From positions 32,630 through 96,629 of the forward strand of contig VSNT01000001.1 in the NCBI GenBank assembly GCA_009774465.1: a DNA stretch of 64,000 bases, read 5' to 3'. This stretch comes from Lachnospiraceae bacterium. GTDB taxonomy: Bacteria; Bacillota_A; Clostridia; Lachnospirales; Lachnospiraceae. A program made the translations under genes and the position numbers. Positions 26,294 to 34,256 of this stretch are shown here, piece after piece. Under the pieces are notes generated by a model. The model had not been told where the DNA came from. It saw only the letters and a list, made by a program, of their open reading frames with translations, and searched no databases. The stretch's first letter is position 1. Each line of letters opens with the position of its first letter.

Positions 26294-27139
26294 TTATTCT
26301 CCCAGCTTCATAGCAATCACAAATCCAGCTGCAAAAGTAACAACGCTGACCAGTACGCTTAACACAGTAATGGTTCCCACATCTCCCAGCAAAAAGATAG
26401 CGAAGGGAGAAGCCACAATCAGTCCAATAATCGCCCAATAGGCCTGTACAGGGAACTTTTCAAAGATAAATTCTATCACCTTTGCAATTAAAATAACGCC
26501 CACAATAATTCCCAGCCCCATAGGAACTAAAATGCCGCATCCCTGTAAAATTCCGTTTATGTCAAAAGCAGCCAGTGCGGTGACAAAATTTTTAATTGCC
26601 GCCACGATTGGATTATAATATCCCATAAGCAGCAGCATCATGGAACCGCTGACACCGGGAATCACCATAGTTGCGGAAGCAATCACCCCAACTACAAACA
26701 ATTTGATTACTGACCAGAGGCTGAAAGAAAGATCTGCCGCCGCACCTTCTTTTTCCCCTATGGCAGCCATTCCCACCACCACTACAAAAAACACTAAAAA
26801 TGGAATTATATAACTGGCCTTGATTCCTTTTCCCTTCACCTTTTTAATCACAGCCGGAAGTCCGCCTACAATCAAACCAATGAACAGACAGTTGGTCTGC
26901 AGAGGGAAATTTGCAAAGGCCGGCTCAATGATAAAAGATAGTCCTACCAGCGCAATCCCCATTCCCAGAAAGATTGGAATCAAAAACTTCATGCTCTCCT
27001 TAAACTCTTTCAATAAGTGAGTTACACTGTGAATCAGCTTGTCGTAAATTCCCATGGAAACCGCCATAGTTCCTCCGCTGACGCCGGGAATAATGTTGGC
27101 AATTCCCATTACCATTCCTTTTAAAAGATTTTTAATCAT
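26294..27139 (-). CDS. DUF368 polytopic membrane protein (undecaprenyl phosphate translocase family)
   Basis: A 281-residue protein with about eight to nine membrane helices. The signature GMVMGIANIIPGVSGGTMAVSMGIYDKLI and its internal repeat IASATMVIPGVSGSMMLLLMGYYNPIV identify DUF368, members of which have been shown to recycle undecaprenyl phosphate across the membrane (the PopT group). I start it at the ATG at 27139, the normal family N terminus. A longer in-frame version (from 27196) would add 19 residues encoded by repeat family B. A leader frame from that repeat ends two bases before 27139, suggesting translational coupling. Confidence 0.88.
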   Translation of the reverse strand: MIKNLLKGMVMGIANIIPGVSGGTMAVSMGIYDKLIHSVTHLLKEFKESMKFLIPIFLGMGIALVGLSFIIEPAFANFPLQTNCLFIGLIVGGLPAVIKKVKGKGIKASYIIPFLVFFVVVVGMAAIGEKEGAAADLSFSLWSVIKLFVVGVIASATMVIPGVSGSMMLLLMGYYNPIVAAIKNFVTALAAFDINGILQGCGILVPMGLGIIVGVILIAKVIEFIFEKFPVQAYWAIIGLIVASPFAIFLLGDVGTITVLSVLVSVVTFAAGFVIAMKLGE

Positions 27140-27141
27140 TT

Positions 27142-27218
27142 TTATACCCATCTGCGCGTTGCGGCGCGCATATAAATCAACAGGTTGAATACGCATTTTT
27201 TATTCAACCTTTCCTCCA
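27142..27218 (-). repeat. Repeat family B, copy 2, with leader peptide frame
   Basis: On the minus strand this 77-base copy matches 3521-3596 closely: GGAGG, the hairpin GGTTGAATA/TATTCAACC, a GCGC-rich hairpin and the ending CAGATGGGTATAA. GGAGG is five bases before a TTG (27207) that opens a 21-codon frame (MNKKCVFNLLIYMRAATRRWV) ending in TAA at 27142. The stop is two bases before the DUF368 ATG. The second frame, from the ATG at 27196, fuses in frame to DUF368. Compared with copy 1 there is one extra A in the A-run before the ATG. Confidence 0.7.
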
Positions 27219-27229
27219 TTTCAAAGCAT

Positions 27230-28282
27230 CTATGCTAAATAATTTTCTAAAAAATCCACCAGTATCTGCATCTGTTCATCCGTTCCTATGGTGATGCGCA
27301 GATAGTTGTCAATTCTGGGCTTATTCCAGTATCTGACATATATATTGTTTTCTCTTAAGGCAAGAAAAATATCCTTTGCCGGAACGCTTTTATGGGTGAC
27401 GAACAAAAAATTACTTTTAGAATCGGTAAAAGAAAATCCAAGCCTCTTTAGCTGGTTTTTCGTCCACTCTCTTGTTTTTACGATTTTCCCAACGATTTCC
27501 TTAAAATAAGCATCATCCAGAACAGCCGCCTCTCCTGCCAAAACAGCCGGCGTATTCATGGTATAGGAATTAAAAGAAAATTTAACATCCTTTAAATACC
27601 GGATCATTTTTTCATTTGCAATTGCAAATCCAATCCGCATTCCAGCCATTGCCCGTGATTTGGAAAAGGTCTGTACCACCATCAGATTATCGTACCGGTC
27701 TACAAAGGGCACCATACTTTCGCCTCCGAAATCAATGTAGGCCTCATCTATAATCACTACGGAATCCGGATTTTTCTTTATAATCTCCTCAAATAATGCA
27801 GTCTGTTCAAGCACCCCTGTAGGCGCATTGGGATTGGGAATAATGATACCTCCGTTGGGCACAAAGTAATCTTCTTTTTTCATGCGGAAGTTTTCATCAA
27901 GGGGACACTGCCTGAAAGAAATCCGAAACACATCCGCCCACACATCATAAAAAGAATAGGTAATATCCGGAAACAAAATCGGCTGATTCCCATTAAAAAA
28001 AGTCATAAATGACATGGCAAGCACATCATCAGAGCCTACTCCCACGAAAACCTGTTCCGGTTTCACATGGTAATAGTCTGCCAGCGCATTCACCAGCTTT
28101 TGAGCATTCATATCGGGATAAAGCCGAAGCGTATCCGTCTCAAGCTTTTTTATAACATCTGCCACTGCCGGCGATGGGGGATATGGGCATTCATTGGTAT
28201 TCAACTTAATAACTCCTGCCTGCCCCGGCTGTTCTCCTGCAACATAAGGATCTACCCTTCTTACATTTTCTTCCCAGCTCAT
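27230..28282 (-). CDS. hisC: Histidinol-phosphate aminotransferase
   Basis: A 350-residue PLP-dependent class I/II aminotransferase. SWEENVRRVDPYVAGEQPG is the usual HisC opening; KLNTNECPYPPSP, VFVGVGSDDVLAMSF, NPNAPTG, IIDEAYIDFGG and the PLP-lysine motif TFSKSRAMAGMRIGFA follow in order. It makes L-histidinol phosphate from imidazole acetol phosphate and glutamate. I chose the ATG at 28282, preceded by AAAGGA, over the one at 28300, since it matches the family N terminus. No other his gene is in the window. Confidence 0.9.
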   Translation of the reverse strand: MSWEENVRRVDPYVAGEQPGQAGVIKLNTNECPYPPSPAVADVIKKLETDTLRLYPDMNAQKLVNALADYYHVKPEQVFVGVGSDDVLAMSFMTFFNGNQPILFPDITYSFYDVWADVFRISFRQCPLDENFRMKKEDYFVPNGGIIIPNPNAPTGVLEQTALFEEIIKKNPDSVVIIDEAYIDFGGESMVPFVDRYDNLMVVQTFSKSRAMAGMRIGFAIANEKMIRYLKDVKFSFNSYTMNTPAVLAGEAAVLDDAYFKEIVGKIVKTREWTKNQLKRLGFSFTDSKSNFLFVTHKSVPAKDIFLALRENNIYVRYWNKPRIDNYLRITIGTDEQMQILVDFLENYLA

Positions 28283-28323
28283 GTTCTGTTTCCTTTCCAT
28301 ATGAAATCCTATCTATGGTAACA

Positions 28324-29352
28324 TTATCCTGCATTTGATGCAAGCTCTTCGGCTTCCTTCTTATAACTTTCCGCCTGTTCATAAAAGCCCATAGCCTCAT
28401 AGCACCGGCAAAGCCCCAGACGGGGCAGTTCCTGACTACAGTGAATATTTAAAATGCCTGCTGTTTCATAGGCCGCATTATAGTACCAGATGGCTGCTTC
28501 CTGGTATTCTTCTGCAGACAGATAATATTCTCCAAGCTCATAGCATACTTCGCTTACTCCGCCGCCATCGCCTGCAGTGTCCTTCATGGCATAGCGGAAC
28601 ATTTTCAGATAATCCCCTCTTAATCTGGCTGCCCGGACGATAATACAGACTGCCTCCTTAAACTGCTCCTGTTTCGTCTCCGGATCTTCTGCAATTTGCG
28701 TAAAATAGCCTTCCGCCTTCATTAAATCCTGTTCGCTGCCTGCAAGCAGAAGTTCTCTTGCATATAAATTCATAAGCCGGGCAGACAACTCCTGCCCTGC
28801 ATCTGCCATTTTTTGAAACATTTCAATGTCCCGCCCCGCATGGCTTTCTTCGGGCAGATGTGTAATTTCTATATCGCTGTCATACACCACAGGAAGGAGC
28901 CTTACCGTCTCATGCACCGGTTCAATCCACTGAAAGGTTCGCAGCCTTTTAAACAGTTTCGGCCGAAGCTCTCTGTCAAAATTATAGACAGTTCCGTAGG
29001 AAAGCTGATTTCCATAATACATCTGCACCAGCTCCACCTCAGGCAGAAGGCTTCTTTTCAGCTTTCTAAATCTTTCATGATTTTCTCCATCCAGCACTTC
29101 ATCTGCATCCGCTGTATAAATATATTCACACTCCGCTTTGGAAAAAGAAAAATTTCTGGCGTCGGCAAAGCTGCCTGTCCATGTGAAATCATAAATCTTC
29201 TGCGTGTATCCGGCGGCAATTTCCTTCGTCCTGTCCGTAGAACCGGTATCCACAATAATGATCTCATCCATTAAATCACAAATACTGTCAAGGCATCTGG
29301 CAAGTATCTTTTCTTCATTTTTTACTATCATGCACAAACTGATCGTTACCAT
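28324..29352 (-). CDS. Glycosyltransferase family 2 with helical repeat tail
   Basis: A 342-residue protein. The GT-A domain (1-about 200) begins VTISLCMIVKNEEKILARCLDSI and has the nucleotide-binding IIVDTGSTDRTKEIA and the metal-binding TADADEVLDG. The C-terminal third has TPR-like helical pairs (YELGEYYLSAEEYQEAAIWYYNAAYET, LGLCRCYEAMGFYEQAESYKKEAEEL). Enzymes of this layout add sugars to proteins or surface polymers. The ATG at 29352 follows GGAG; a GTG at 29367 is the alternative. The neighbouring element C2 lies just upstream. Confidence 0.85.
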   Translation of the reverse strand: MVTISLCMIVKNEEKILARCLDSICDLMDEIIIVDTGSTDRTKEIAAGYTQKIYDFTWTGSFADARNFSFSKAECEYIYTADADEVLDGENHERFRKLKRSLLPEVELVQMYYGNQLSYGTVYNFDRELRPKLFKRLRTFQWIEPVHETVRLLPVVYDSDIEITHLPEESHAGRDIEMFQKMADAGQELSARLMNLYARELLLAGSEQDLMKAEGYFTQIAEDPETKQEQFKEAVCIIVRAARLRGDYLKMFRYAMKDTAGDGGGVSEVCYELGEYYLSAEEYQEAAIWYYNAAYETAGILNIHCSQELPRLGLCRCYEAMGFYEQAESYKKEAEELASNAG

Positions 29353-29413
29353 ATCTTTTTTCTCCACTTCTTAAATATAAACGCTCTAAGCTGCCCCTTT
29401 CCCGTAACGCCTC

Positions 29414-29697
29414 CATGAAAATCAGCTTTCAGAGTCCGGGAAAATATATGTACGCTGTCAGAGGATGTCATTCCGAAGTATTTCTTAAGGAGCCCTTACA
29501 AAAACGTCAGTGGTTAGCGAGGTTAAGAGCTGCTCGCAGCTCACGAGTTGCAGGCAGCTCACAAGTTGCAAAGCAGCTCACGAGCTTAGCACTGTTACGT
29601 TTTTGTAGAGCGAAAGCGTGGCGACGAAGAAATATTCCGGAATGACATCCTCTAAAGCACTACATACACTTCCGGACTCTGAAAATTGATTTCCATG
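29414..29697. mobile_element. MITE-like palindromic element, family C, copy 2
   Basis: A 284-bp relative of the element at 21651-21919. It shares the ends (CATGAAAATCAGCTTTCAGAG and the inverse of CTCTGAAAATTGATTTCCATG), the ACAAAAACGTCAGTGGTTAGC and TAGCACTGTTACGTTTTTGT blocks, and the short central repeats, of which it has about one more unit. The flanking sequences (TAACGCCTC and TAACACCGC) are only 7/9 identical, so any target duplication has decayed. Open frames across it lack ribosome binding sites. It lies between two divergent genes. Confidence 0.75.
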
Positions 29698-29724
29698 TAA
29701 CACCGCTGTCGGCAGTTGACAACA

Positions 29725-29768
29725 GCCCCCACATCTACTATATTTTGAGTAGTAACAGTTGTGGGGGC
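29725..29768 (+). promoter_or_regulatory. Long hairpin in the leader of the DUF6020 gene
   Basis: GCCCCCACA (29725-29733) pairs with TGTGGGGGC (29760-29768), with an inner CTACT/AGTAG stem. There is no run of T after it on the plus strand, so it is not a classic terminator. It lies about 80 bases before the DUF6020 start and could be a leader structure or an mRNA-stabilising hairpin. Confidence 0.45.
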
Positions 29769-29845
29769 ACCTTTACGAATGTTGCGGGCCAGGCCGTTGC
29801 TTCAAGTATATCATAAGACACGATTAAGGAACAGGAGTTATTGCC

Positions 29846-31696
29846 ATGAAAGCTGTTAAGCTGAAATCTTTTCTCATCATCATTCAAAGCTTTTTTACCA
29901 CATGGGCACTTATGAAAGCAGGGCGCATGGAACCGGGCAATCTGTTGACTTTTGTATTCTTTCTCCTTATTTTCCTTTTTTACAATTATGAAGATAAATG
30001 CCTGTCCGACTATGAATTTGGCCGCAGGAAAATTCTTTGCAGAGTTTCCGGCTTTGCTGCCATACTTTTTACCATACTGTATATGGCAGTAGATTCTCCT
30101 AAATACATAGAAACCCTGACCAGCCCTCTGTTCCGTTTTGGCATTCTCACTGCGGTTTTTCTGGGTTTTTCATTTTTATTTTACCGCCTTTTGGCATTTC
30201 TTTTTTTCTTTACCACAAATAAAACCCGTTTAAATAAACTGCTCTTTTCCAATCTCTATAATCAGCAGTTTTCAAAAAAATCCATAAAGGGATTTTTTCT
30301 GCTGCATCCCGGGTTATGCGCCTTTTTCTTATGTATGCTGTGCTGGCTTCCTTATTTTTTATATCAATATCCGGGAATCATGACGCCTGACAGTATTGTC
30401 CAGTTTGAACAGGTACTTGGCGTTACTCCCTACAGCAACCATCATCCCTGGGTGCATACCATGTTGATCAAGCTGCTTTACACTATTGGCTATCAGCTCA
30501 CAGGCAGTATGCTGATTGCACTTTCCTTTTATACCTTCTTTCAGATGTGCATCCTTGCCTTTAGTGTTTCTTACCTGATAAATACGTTAAAACTCTGCCG
30601 CATCAACCCCTGGATCTGTATTTTATGCACTTTGTTCTATGCGCTGGTTCCTTATCATGGCGTATATTCCGTAACTTTATGGAAGGATATTCCTTTTGCC
30701 GCTGCTGTTCTCTGCTTTGGATGTGCCCTGCTGCGTTTCCTTCTTACGGACGCGGCTTCTTCTGCAGGCGGCAAAGTTCCTTATCTTAACTGTAACAGCC
30801 CAAAACAGCAGATTCTTAACTGGATCATTTATATAGTATCCGGCCTTATGCTGTGTCTGTTCCGCTCCAATGGCTGGTATGCCTTTTTGCTGTGTCTGCC
30901 GTTTTTGCTGATTCATTTCAGAAAAAAGGCAAAAATCATGTATCCTGTTTTATTTGGTATGCTGGGCGCTGTCCTTATCATAAAAATTCCGGTTATGAAT
31001 GCTTTCGCTGTCACACAACCGGACTTAATTGAATCTTTATCCATTCCCACACAGCAGATCAGCGCGGTTCTTTGCAATGACCGGTACCTTGCGCCGGAAG
31101 AACTTGAGCTGATAGAAAATGTGATAGATCTGACTTATATCAAGGAGCTTTACAATCCTTATTTTGCAGATAATATGAAAGAACTGGTGCGGGCCGGAGA
31201 TCAGTCCTATTTGGAAGCCCATAAGGGAGAATTTCTCAAATTATGGCTCCGCCTTGGCCTTCGATATCCGGGGGACTATCTTACTGCCTATATCCGCCAG
31301 ACTTATGGCTACTGGTACCCTGATTCCTTTTATCCGGTGGCAGACGCGGAAGGCGTCAGCGCAACCTCTTTAGGCGTATCTCATACCCCTCTCATCCGCG
31401 GCCCTCTTGTGGTCAAAGGAAAGGAAATCGCCATAAAGCTGGGCGGAATGCTTCCCCTTTATGGCATTTTATGGAGCATGGGCGCTGCCTGCTGGGTGCT
31501 TATTTTCTGCATGGGAAATGTGCTCATCCGCGGCGAAAAATCAAAGCTGATTCTGTACCTTCCAAGCCTGGCTCTGCTTTTTACCGTACTGATTGCAACC
31601 CCTGTTGCCACAGAATTCAGATATGTATACTTTTTAGTTTTCTCTCTTCCCTTTTACCTGATTACTGCACTGATACCTGTCCTGGAAAAACAGTGA
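29846..31696 (+). CDS. DUF6020-type polytopic membrane protein (possible GT-C transferase)
   Basis: A 616-residue protein with at least ten membrane helices. The segment YPGIMTPDSIVQFEQVLGVTPYSNHHPWVHTMLIKLLY, between helices, and LWKDIPFAAAVLCFG resemble the DUF6020 family, which has the look of GT-C glycosyltransferases that take sugars from polyprenyl-phosphate donors. The acidic residue in the first outer loop (TPDS) is in the expected catalytic position, but the activity is inferred. AGGAGTT precedes the ATG. It stands alone, convergent with the amino acid transporter. Confidence 0.7.
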   Translation: MKAVKLKSFLIIIQSFFTTWALMKAGRMEPGNLLTFVFFLLIFLFYNYEDKCLSDYEFGRRKILCRVSGFAAILFTILYMAVDSPKYIETLTSPLFRFGILTAVFLGFSFLFYRLLAFLFFFTTNKTRLNKLLFSNLYNQQFSKKSIKGFFLLHPGLCAFFLCMLCWLPYFLYQYPGIMTPDSIVQFEQVLGVTPYSNHHPWVHTMLIKLLYTIGYQLTGSMLIALSFYTFFQMCILAFSVSYLINTLKLCRINPWICILCTLFYALVPYHGVYSVTLWKDIPFAAAVLCFGCALLRFLLTDAASSAGGKVPYLNCNSPKQQILNWIIYIVSGLMLCLFRSNGWYAFLLCLPFLLIHFRKKAKIMYPVLFGMLGAVLIIKIPVMNAFAVTQPDLIESLSIPTQQISAVLCNDRYLAPEELELIENVIDLTYIKELYNPYFADNMKELVRAGDQSYLEAHKGEFLKLWLRLGLRYPGDYLTAYIRQTYGYWYPDSFYPVADAEGVSATSLGVSHTPLIRGPLVVKGKEIAIKLGGMLPLYGILWSMGAACWVLIFCMGNVLIRGEKSKLILYLPSLALLFTVLIATPVATEFRYVYFLVFSLPFYLITALIPVLEKQ

Positions 31697-31720
31697 TTAA
31701 AACGTTTCCGCGCAGAATAT

Positions 31721-32446
31721 TTATAAAACCTTCGACAGAAAATCCTGCAGTCTTTCACACCTAGGGCTGTTAAAAAATTCCGCCGGCGTGTTTTCTTCCA
31801 TAATGATTCCTTCATCCATGAAAAGCACCTTGGTTCCCACTTCTCTTGCAAAACCCATTTCGTGGGTTACCACCACCATCGTCATTCCTGAATCTGCAAG
31901 CTCTTTCATAACATCCAAAACCTCGCCCACCATTTCAGGATCAAGAGCTGAGGTAGGTTCGTCAAAAAGCATGACTCTGGGGTTCATGGCCAAAGACCTG
32001 ACAATTGCAATCCTTTGCTTTTGTCCTCCGGAAAGCTGGCTTGGAAATGCATCTGCCTTATCGGTAAGGCCAACTCTTGCAAGCAGCTTAAGGGCGTTTT
32101 CCTTTGCCTCTTCCTTCCCCATCAGTTTAAGCTTTACAGGCGCTAAAGTTATGTTATCCATAATGGAAAGGTTATTAAACAGATTAAAATTTTGAAAAAC
32201 CATTCCCATATGTTCTCTGATCTTATCAATATTTATCTTTGGATCTGTAATCAATTGCCCGTCAAACCATATTTCACCGCCTGTTGGTGTTTCCAAAAGA
32301 TTAAGGCAGCGCAGGAAGGTACTTTTTCCTGAACCGGAAGGTCCCACAATTACAATTTTTTCCCCCTGATGAACATGATAGTTGACGCCTCGCAGCACGT
32401 GGTTATTATCTTCAAATTTTTTATGCAGGTCTTTAACGATTATCAC
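31721..32446 (-). CDS. Polar amino acid ABC transporter, ATP-binding subunit
   Basis: A 241-residue ATPase of the GlnQ type: Walker A GPSGSGKSTFLRCLN, signature LSGGQKQRIAIVRSLA, Walker B VMLFDEPTSALDPEMVGEVLDVM and the H-loop VVVTHEMGFAREV. It powers import of an amino acid with the permease and binding protein encoded just upstream on the same strand. Its start overlaps the permease stop by 14 bases. Substrate specificity cannot be read from this subunit. Confidence 0.93.
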   Translation of the reverse strand: MIIVKDLHKKFEDNNHVLRGVNYHVHQGEKIVIVGPSGSGKSTFLRCLNLLETPTGGEIWFDGQLITDPKINIDKIREHMGMVFQNFNLFNNLSIMDNITLAPVKLKLMGKEEAKENALKLLARVGLTDKADAFPSQLSGGQKQRIAIVRSLAMNPRVMLFDEPTSALDPEMVGEVLDVMKELADSGMTMVVVTHEMGFAREVGTKVLFMDEGIIMEENTPAEFFNSPRCERLQDFLSKVL

Positions 32447-33134
32447 TTTTACGCAGTCTCCTCTCCAATTTATCCAATAGCACTGTCAAAATTTTAATAA
32501 TGACAAAGTAAATTACCGCTGCTCCAATTAAGGGCATAAAGGCTTCAAAGGTTCTTGATGAGATCTGATTGGCTGTTCTGGTAAGATCCGTCATGCTCAC
32601 ATAGCCTACAATAGCTGTTTCCTTTAGCAGGACAATAAATTCGTTTCCAATAGGGGGCAGCACATTTTTAACCGCCTGCGGAATAATAATGTAAATCATA
32701 GTCTGGGATTTGGAAAGCCCCAGTGACCGCCCTGCCTCACTCTGTCCTTTATCTACTGCCAAAATTCCCGCACGGACAATCTCCGCCACATAAGCGCCGC
32801 TGTTAATGCCAAAGGACAGCACTGCAACCAGTAAACCGTTCTTGCAGCTTGACATAATAATAAACCACATAATTAAAAGCTGTAAAACAGAAGGCGTTCC
32901 CCTGATCACATCTATGTAAACATTGGCAATTCTTGCCCATACGGTCTTCTTTCCATTTCTTTTGGTGGAAAGCTTCATAAGAGCAATAACTGTGCCGATT
33001 ATAAGTCCCAGAATTGCCGCAAAAAAGGCTATTTCCAATGTGACGCCCAGTCCTTTTATATAGAGCTTCCATCTATCGCCGGTGATAAAAGCCACTTCAA
33101 ACTTCCTGCTTATTTCCTCGAACCACGCCTGCAT
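32433..33134 (-). CDS. Polar amino acid ABC transporter, permease
   Basis: A 233-residue permease with about five membrane helices and the HisM/GlnP-type signature VDKGQSEAGRSLGLSKSQTMIYIIIPQAVKNVLPPIGNEFIVLLKETAI, which contacts the ATPase. A homodimer would form the channel. AAAGGA is about nine bases before the ATG. A strong hairpin separates it from the binding-protein gene. Confidence 0.92.
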   Translation of the reverse strand: MQAWFEEISRKFEVAFITGDRWKLYIKGLGVTLEIAFFAAILGLIIGTVIALMKLSTKRNGKKTVWARIANVYIDVIRGTPSVLQLLIMWFIIMSSCKNGLLVAVLSFGINSGAYVAEIVRAGILAVDKGQSEAGRSLGLSKSQTMIYIIIPQAVKNVLPPIGNEFIVLLKETAIVGYVSMTDLTRTANQISSRTFEAFMPLIGAAVIYFVIIKILTVLLDKLERRLRKSDNR

Positions 33135-33159
33135 ATCATAAGTTCCTTTCTTTTTCTCT

Positions 33160-33197
33160 AAAAGAGGACAGCATGTATTTTTATGCTATCCTCTTTT
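33160..33197 (-). terminator. Intra-operon hairpin between binding-protein and permease genes
   Basis: AAAAGAGGACAGCAT and its near-complete inverse ATGCTATCCTCTTTT (one mismatch) form a 15-bp stem; on the minus strand it is followed by TTTTAG. It probably terminates or stabilises part of the transcript, so that the binding protein is made in excess over the membrane subunits. Confidence 0.6.
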
Positions 33198-33271
33198 ACA
33201 ATTTCTTTTATCAAGTTAAATCAGCACATTCACCATAGGCTCTAAAAAGTACTGATTTCATCAGTATTTCC

Positions 33272-34099
33272 CTAGATGTAGGTTTCAACTAACTTATCAA
33301 AGGTTCCGTCTGCCTTGATTTCTTCAAGCGCCGCATTGATCTTCTCAGCTAAAGCGGTATCTCCCTTTGGCAGTGCAATTGCATATTCCTCTACGCCAAA
33401 TTCAAACTGTGCCCCGTCAAGTGCAACCAACTGGTCTTCAAATTTGCTGGCAAATACAAGGGCAGGGTTCTTGTCAATAATTACACAGTCAACTCTTCCG
33501 TTCAGCAGATCGTTTACCGCATCCACACCCTTATTATACTGATTTACAGTAGTATCTGCAATATCATCGCTTGCAATGAAATCTCCGGTAGTTCCAAGCT
33601 GAACACCGATTGTTTTTCCAACCAAGTCTTCTACTGTTGCAATTTCAGAGCCTGCAGGCACGATCACAAACTGAACTGCCTCATAGTAAGGATCTGAAAA
33701 ATCAACGGAACCTTTTCTTTCATCAGTTACAGTCATACCGGCAATTGCAATATCTATTTTGCTTCCAATAGAAGATACCAGTGATTCAAATTCCATGTTT
33801 TCCACTTCAACGCTCACACCGAGCTTTTCACCAATTGCTTTAATAAGCGCAATGTCAAAACCATCCGGCTCACCATTGTCATCTACATACTCGAAAGGCG
33901 GAAACTCTGCATTGGTTCCAACAGTAAGCACACCGTCTGCCAATACATCTTCAACTGCCTCTTCTGCACCGGTTTCTTCCTGAGCATCTCCGCTTTCCTG
34001 TGCAGTTTCCACAGCCCCATCACTCTCCTTGCTTCCGCAGGCTGTAAGCATACACATAGTCATTACACCCACAAGAAATAAAGCCAACAATTTTTTCAT
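33272..34099 (-). CDS. Amino acid ABC transporter, substrate-binding lipoprotein
   Basis: A 275-residue family 3 solute-binding protein. The signal peptide ends in the lipobox LTAC (Cys about 20), followed by an acidic linker and the binding fold: VLTVGTNAEFPPFEYVDDNGEPDGFDIALIKAIGEKLG, then DIAIAGMTVTDERKGSVDFSDPYYEAVQFVIV and KTIGVQLGTTGDFIASD. It delivers a polar amino acid to the permease. The ATG at 34099 has an AAGGAGGAG site. A palindrome resembling an ArgR box lies directly upstream. Confidence 0.93.
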   Translation of the reverse strand: MKKLLALFLVGVMTMCMLTACGSKESDGAVETAQESGDAQEETGAEEAVEDVLADGVLTVGTNAEFPPFEYVDDNGEPDGFDIALIKAIGEKLGVSVEVENMEFESLVSSIGSKIDIAIAGMTVTDERKGSVDFSDPYYEAVQFVIVPAGSEIATVEDLVGKTIGVQLGTTGDFIASDDIADTTVNQYNKGVDAVNDLLNGRVDCVIIDKNPALVFASKFEDQLVALDGAQFEFGVEEYAIALPKGDTALAEKINAALEEIKADGTFDKLVETYI

Positions 34100-34113
34100 A
34101 CTTTTCTCCTCCT

Positions 34114-34179
34114 TATGCATAAATATGCATTTATTTCTATAAACACTACGAGTCTATCACGTTCAATATGCAAAATCAA
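34114..34179 (-). promoter_or_regulatory. Promoter and ArgR-like palindrome before the amino acid transporter
   Basis: On the minus strand TTGATT (34179-34174) and TAGACT (34156-34151) are 17 bp apart. Downstream, at 34131-34114, AATGCATATTTATGCATA resembles the ARG box (14 of 18 positions of AATGAATAATTATTCATT as I remember it). It lies in the leader just before the ribosome binding site. Confidence 0.4.
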
Positions 34180-34256
34180 GGGGGTTTTAATTAATATGTA
34201 AAGAATTTAAAGGCTGCATACGTTAAGCTGCCAAATATGTGGAGACAATAATCTCT

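Noticed and set aside
29415..29645. A 76-residue frame inside element C2
   Set aside because: Lies wholly in the palindromic repeat, lacks a ribosome binding site and has no counterpart in copy C1.
29725..29768. Rho-independent terminator
   Set aside because: The stem is strong, but no T-run follows on the plus strand, so I list it only as a leader hairpin.
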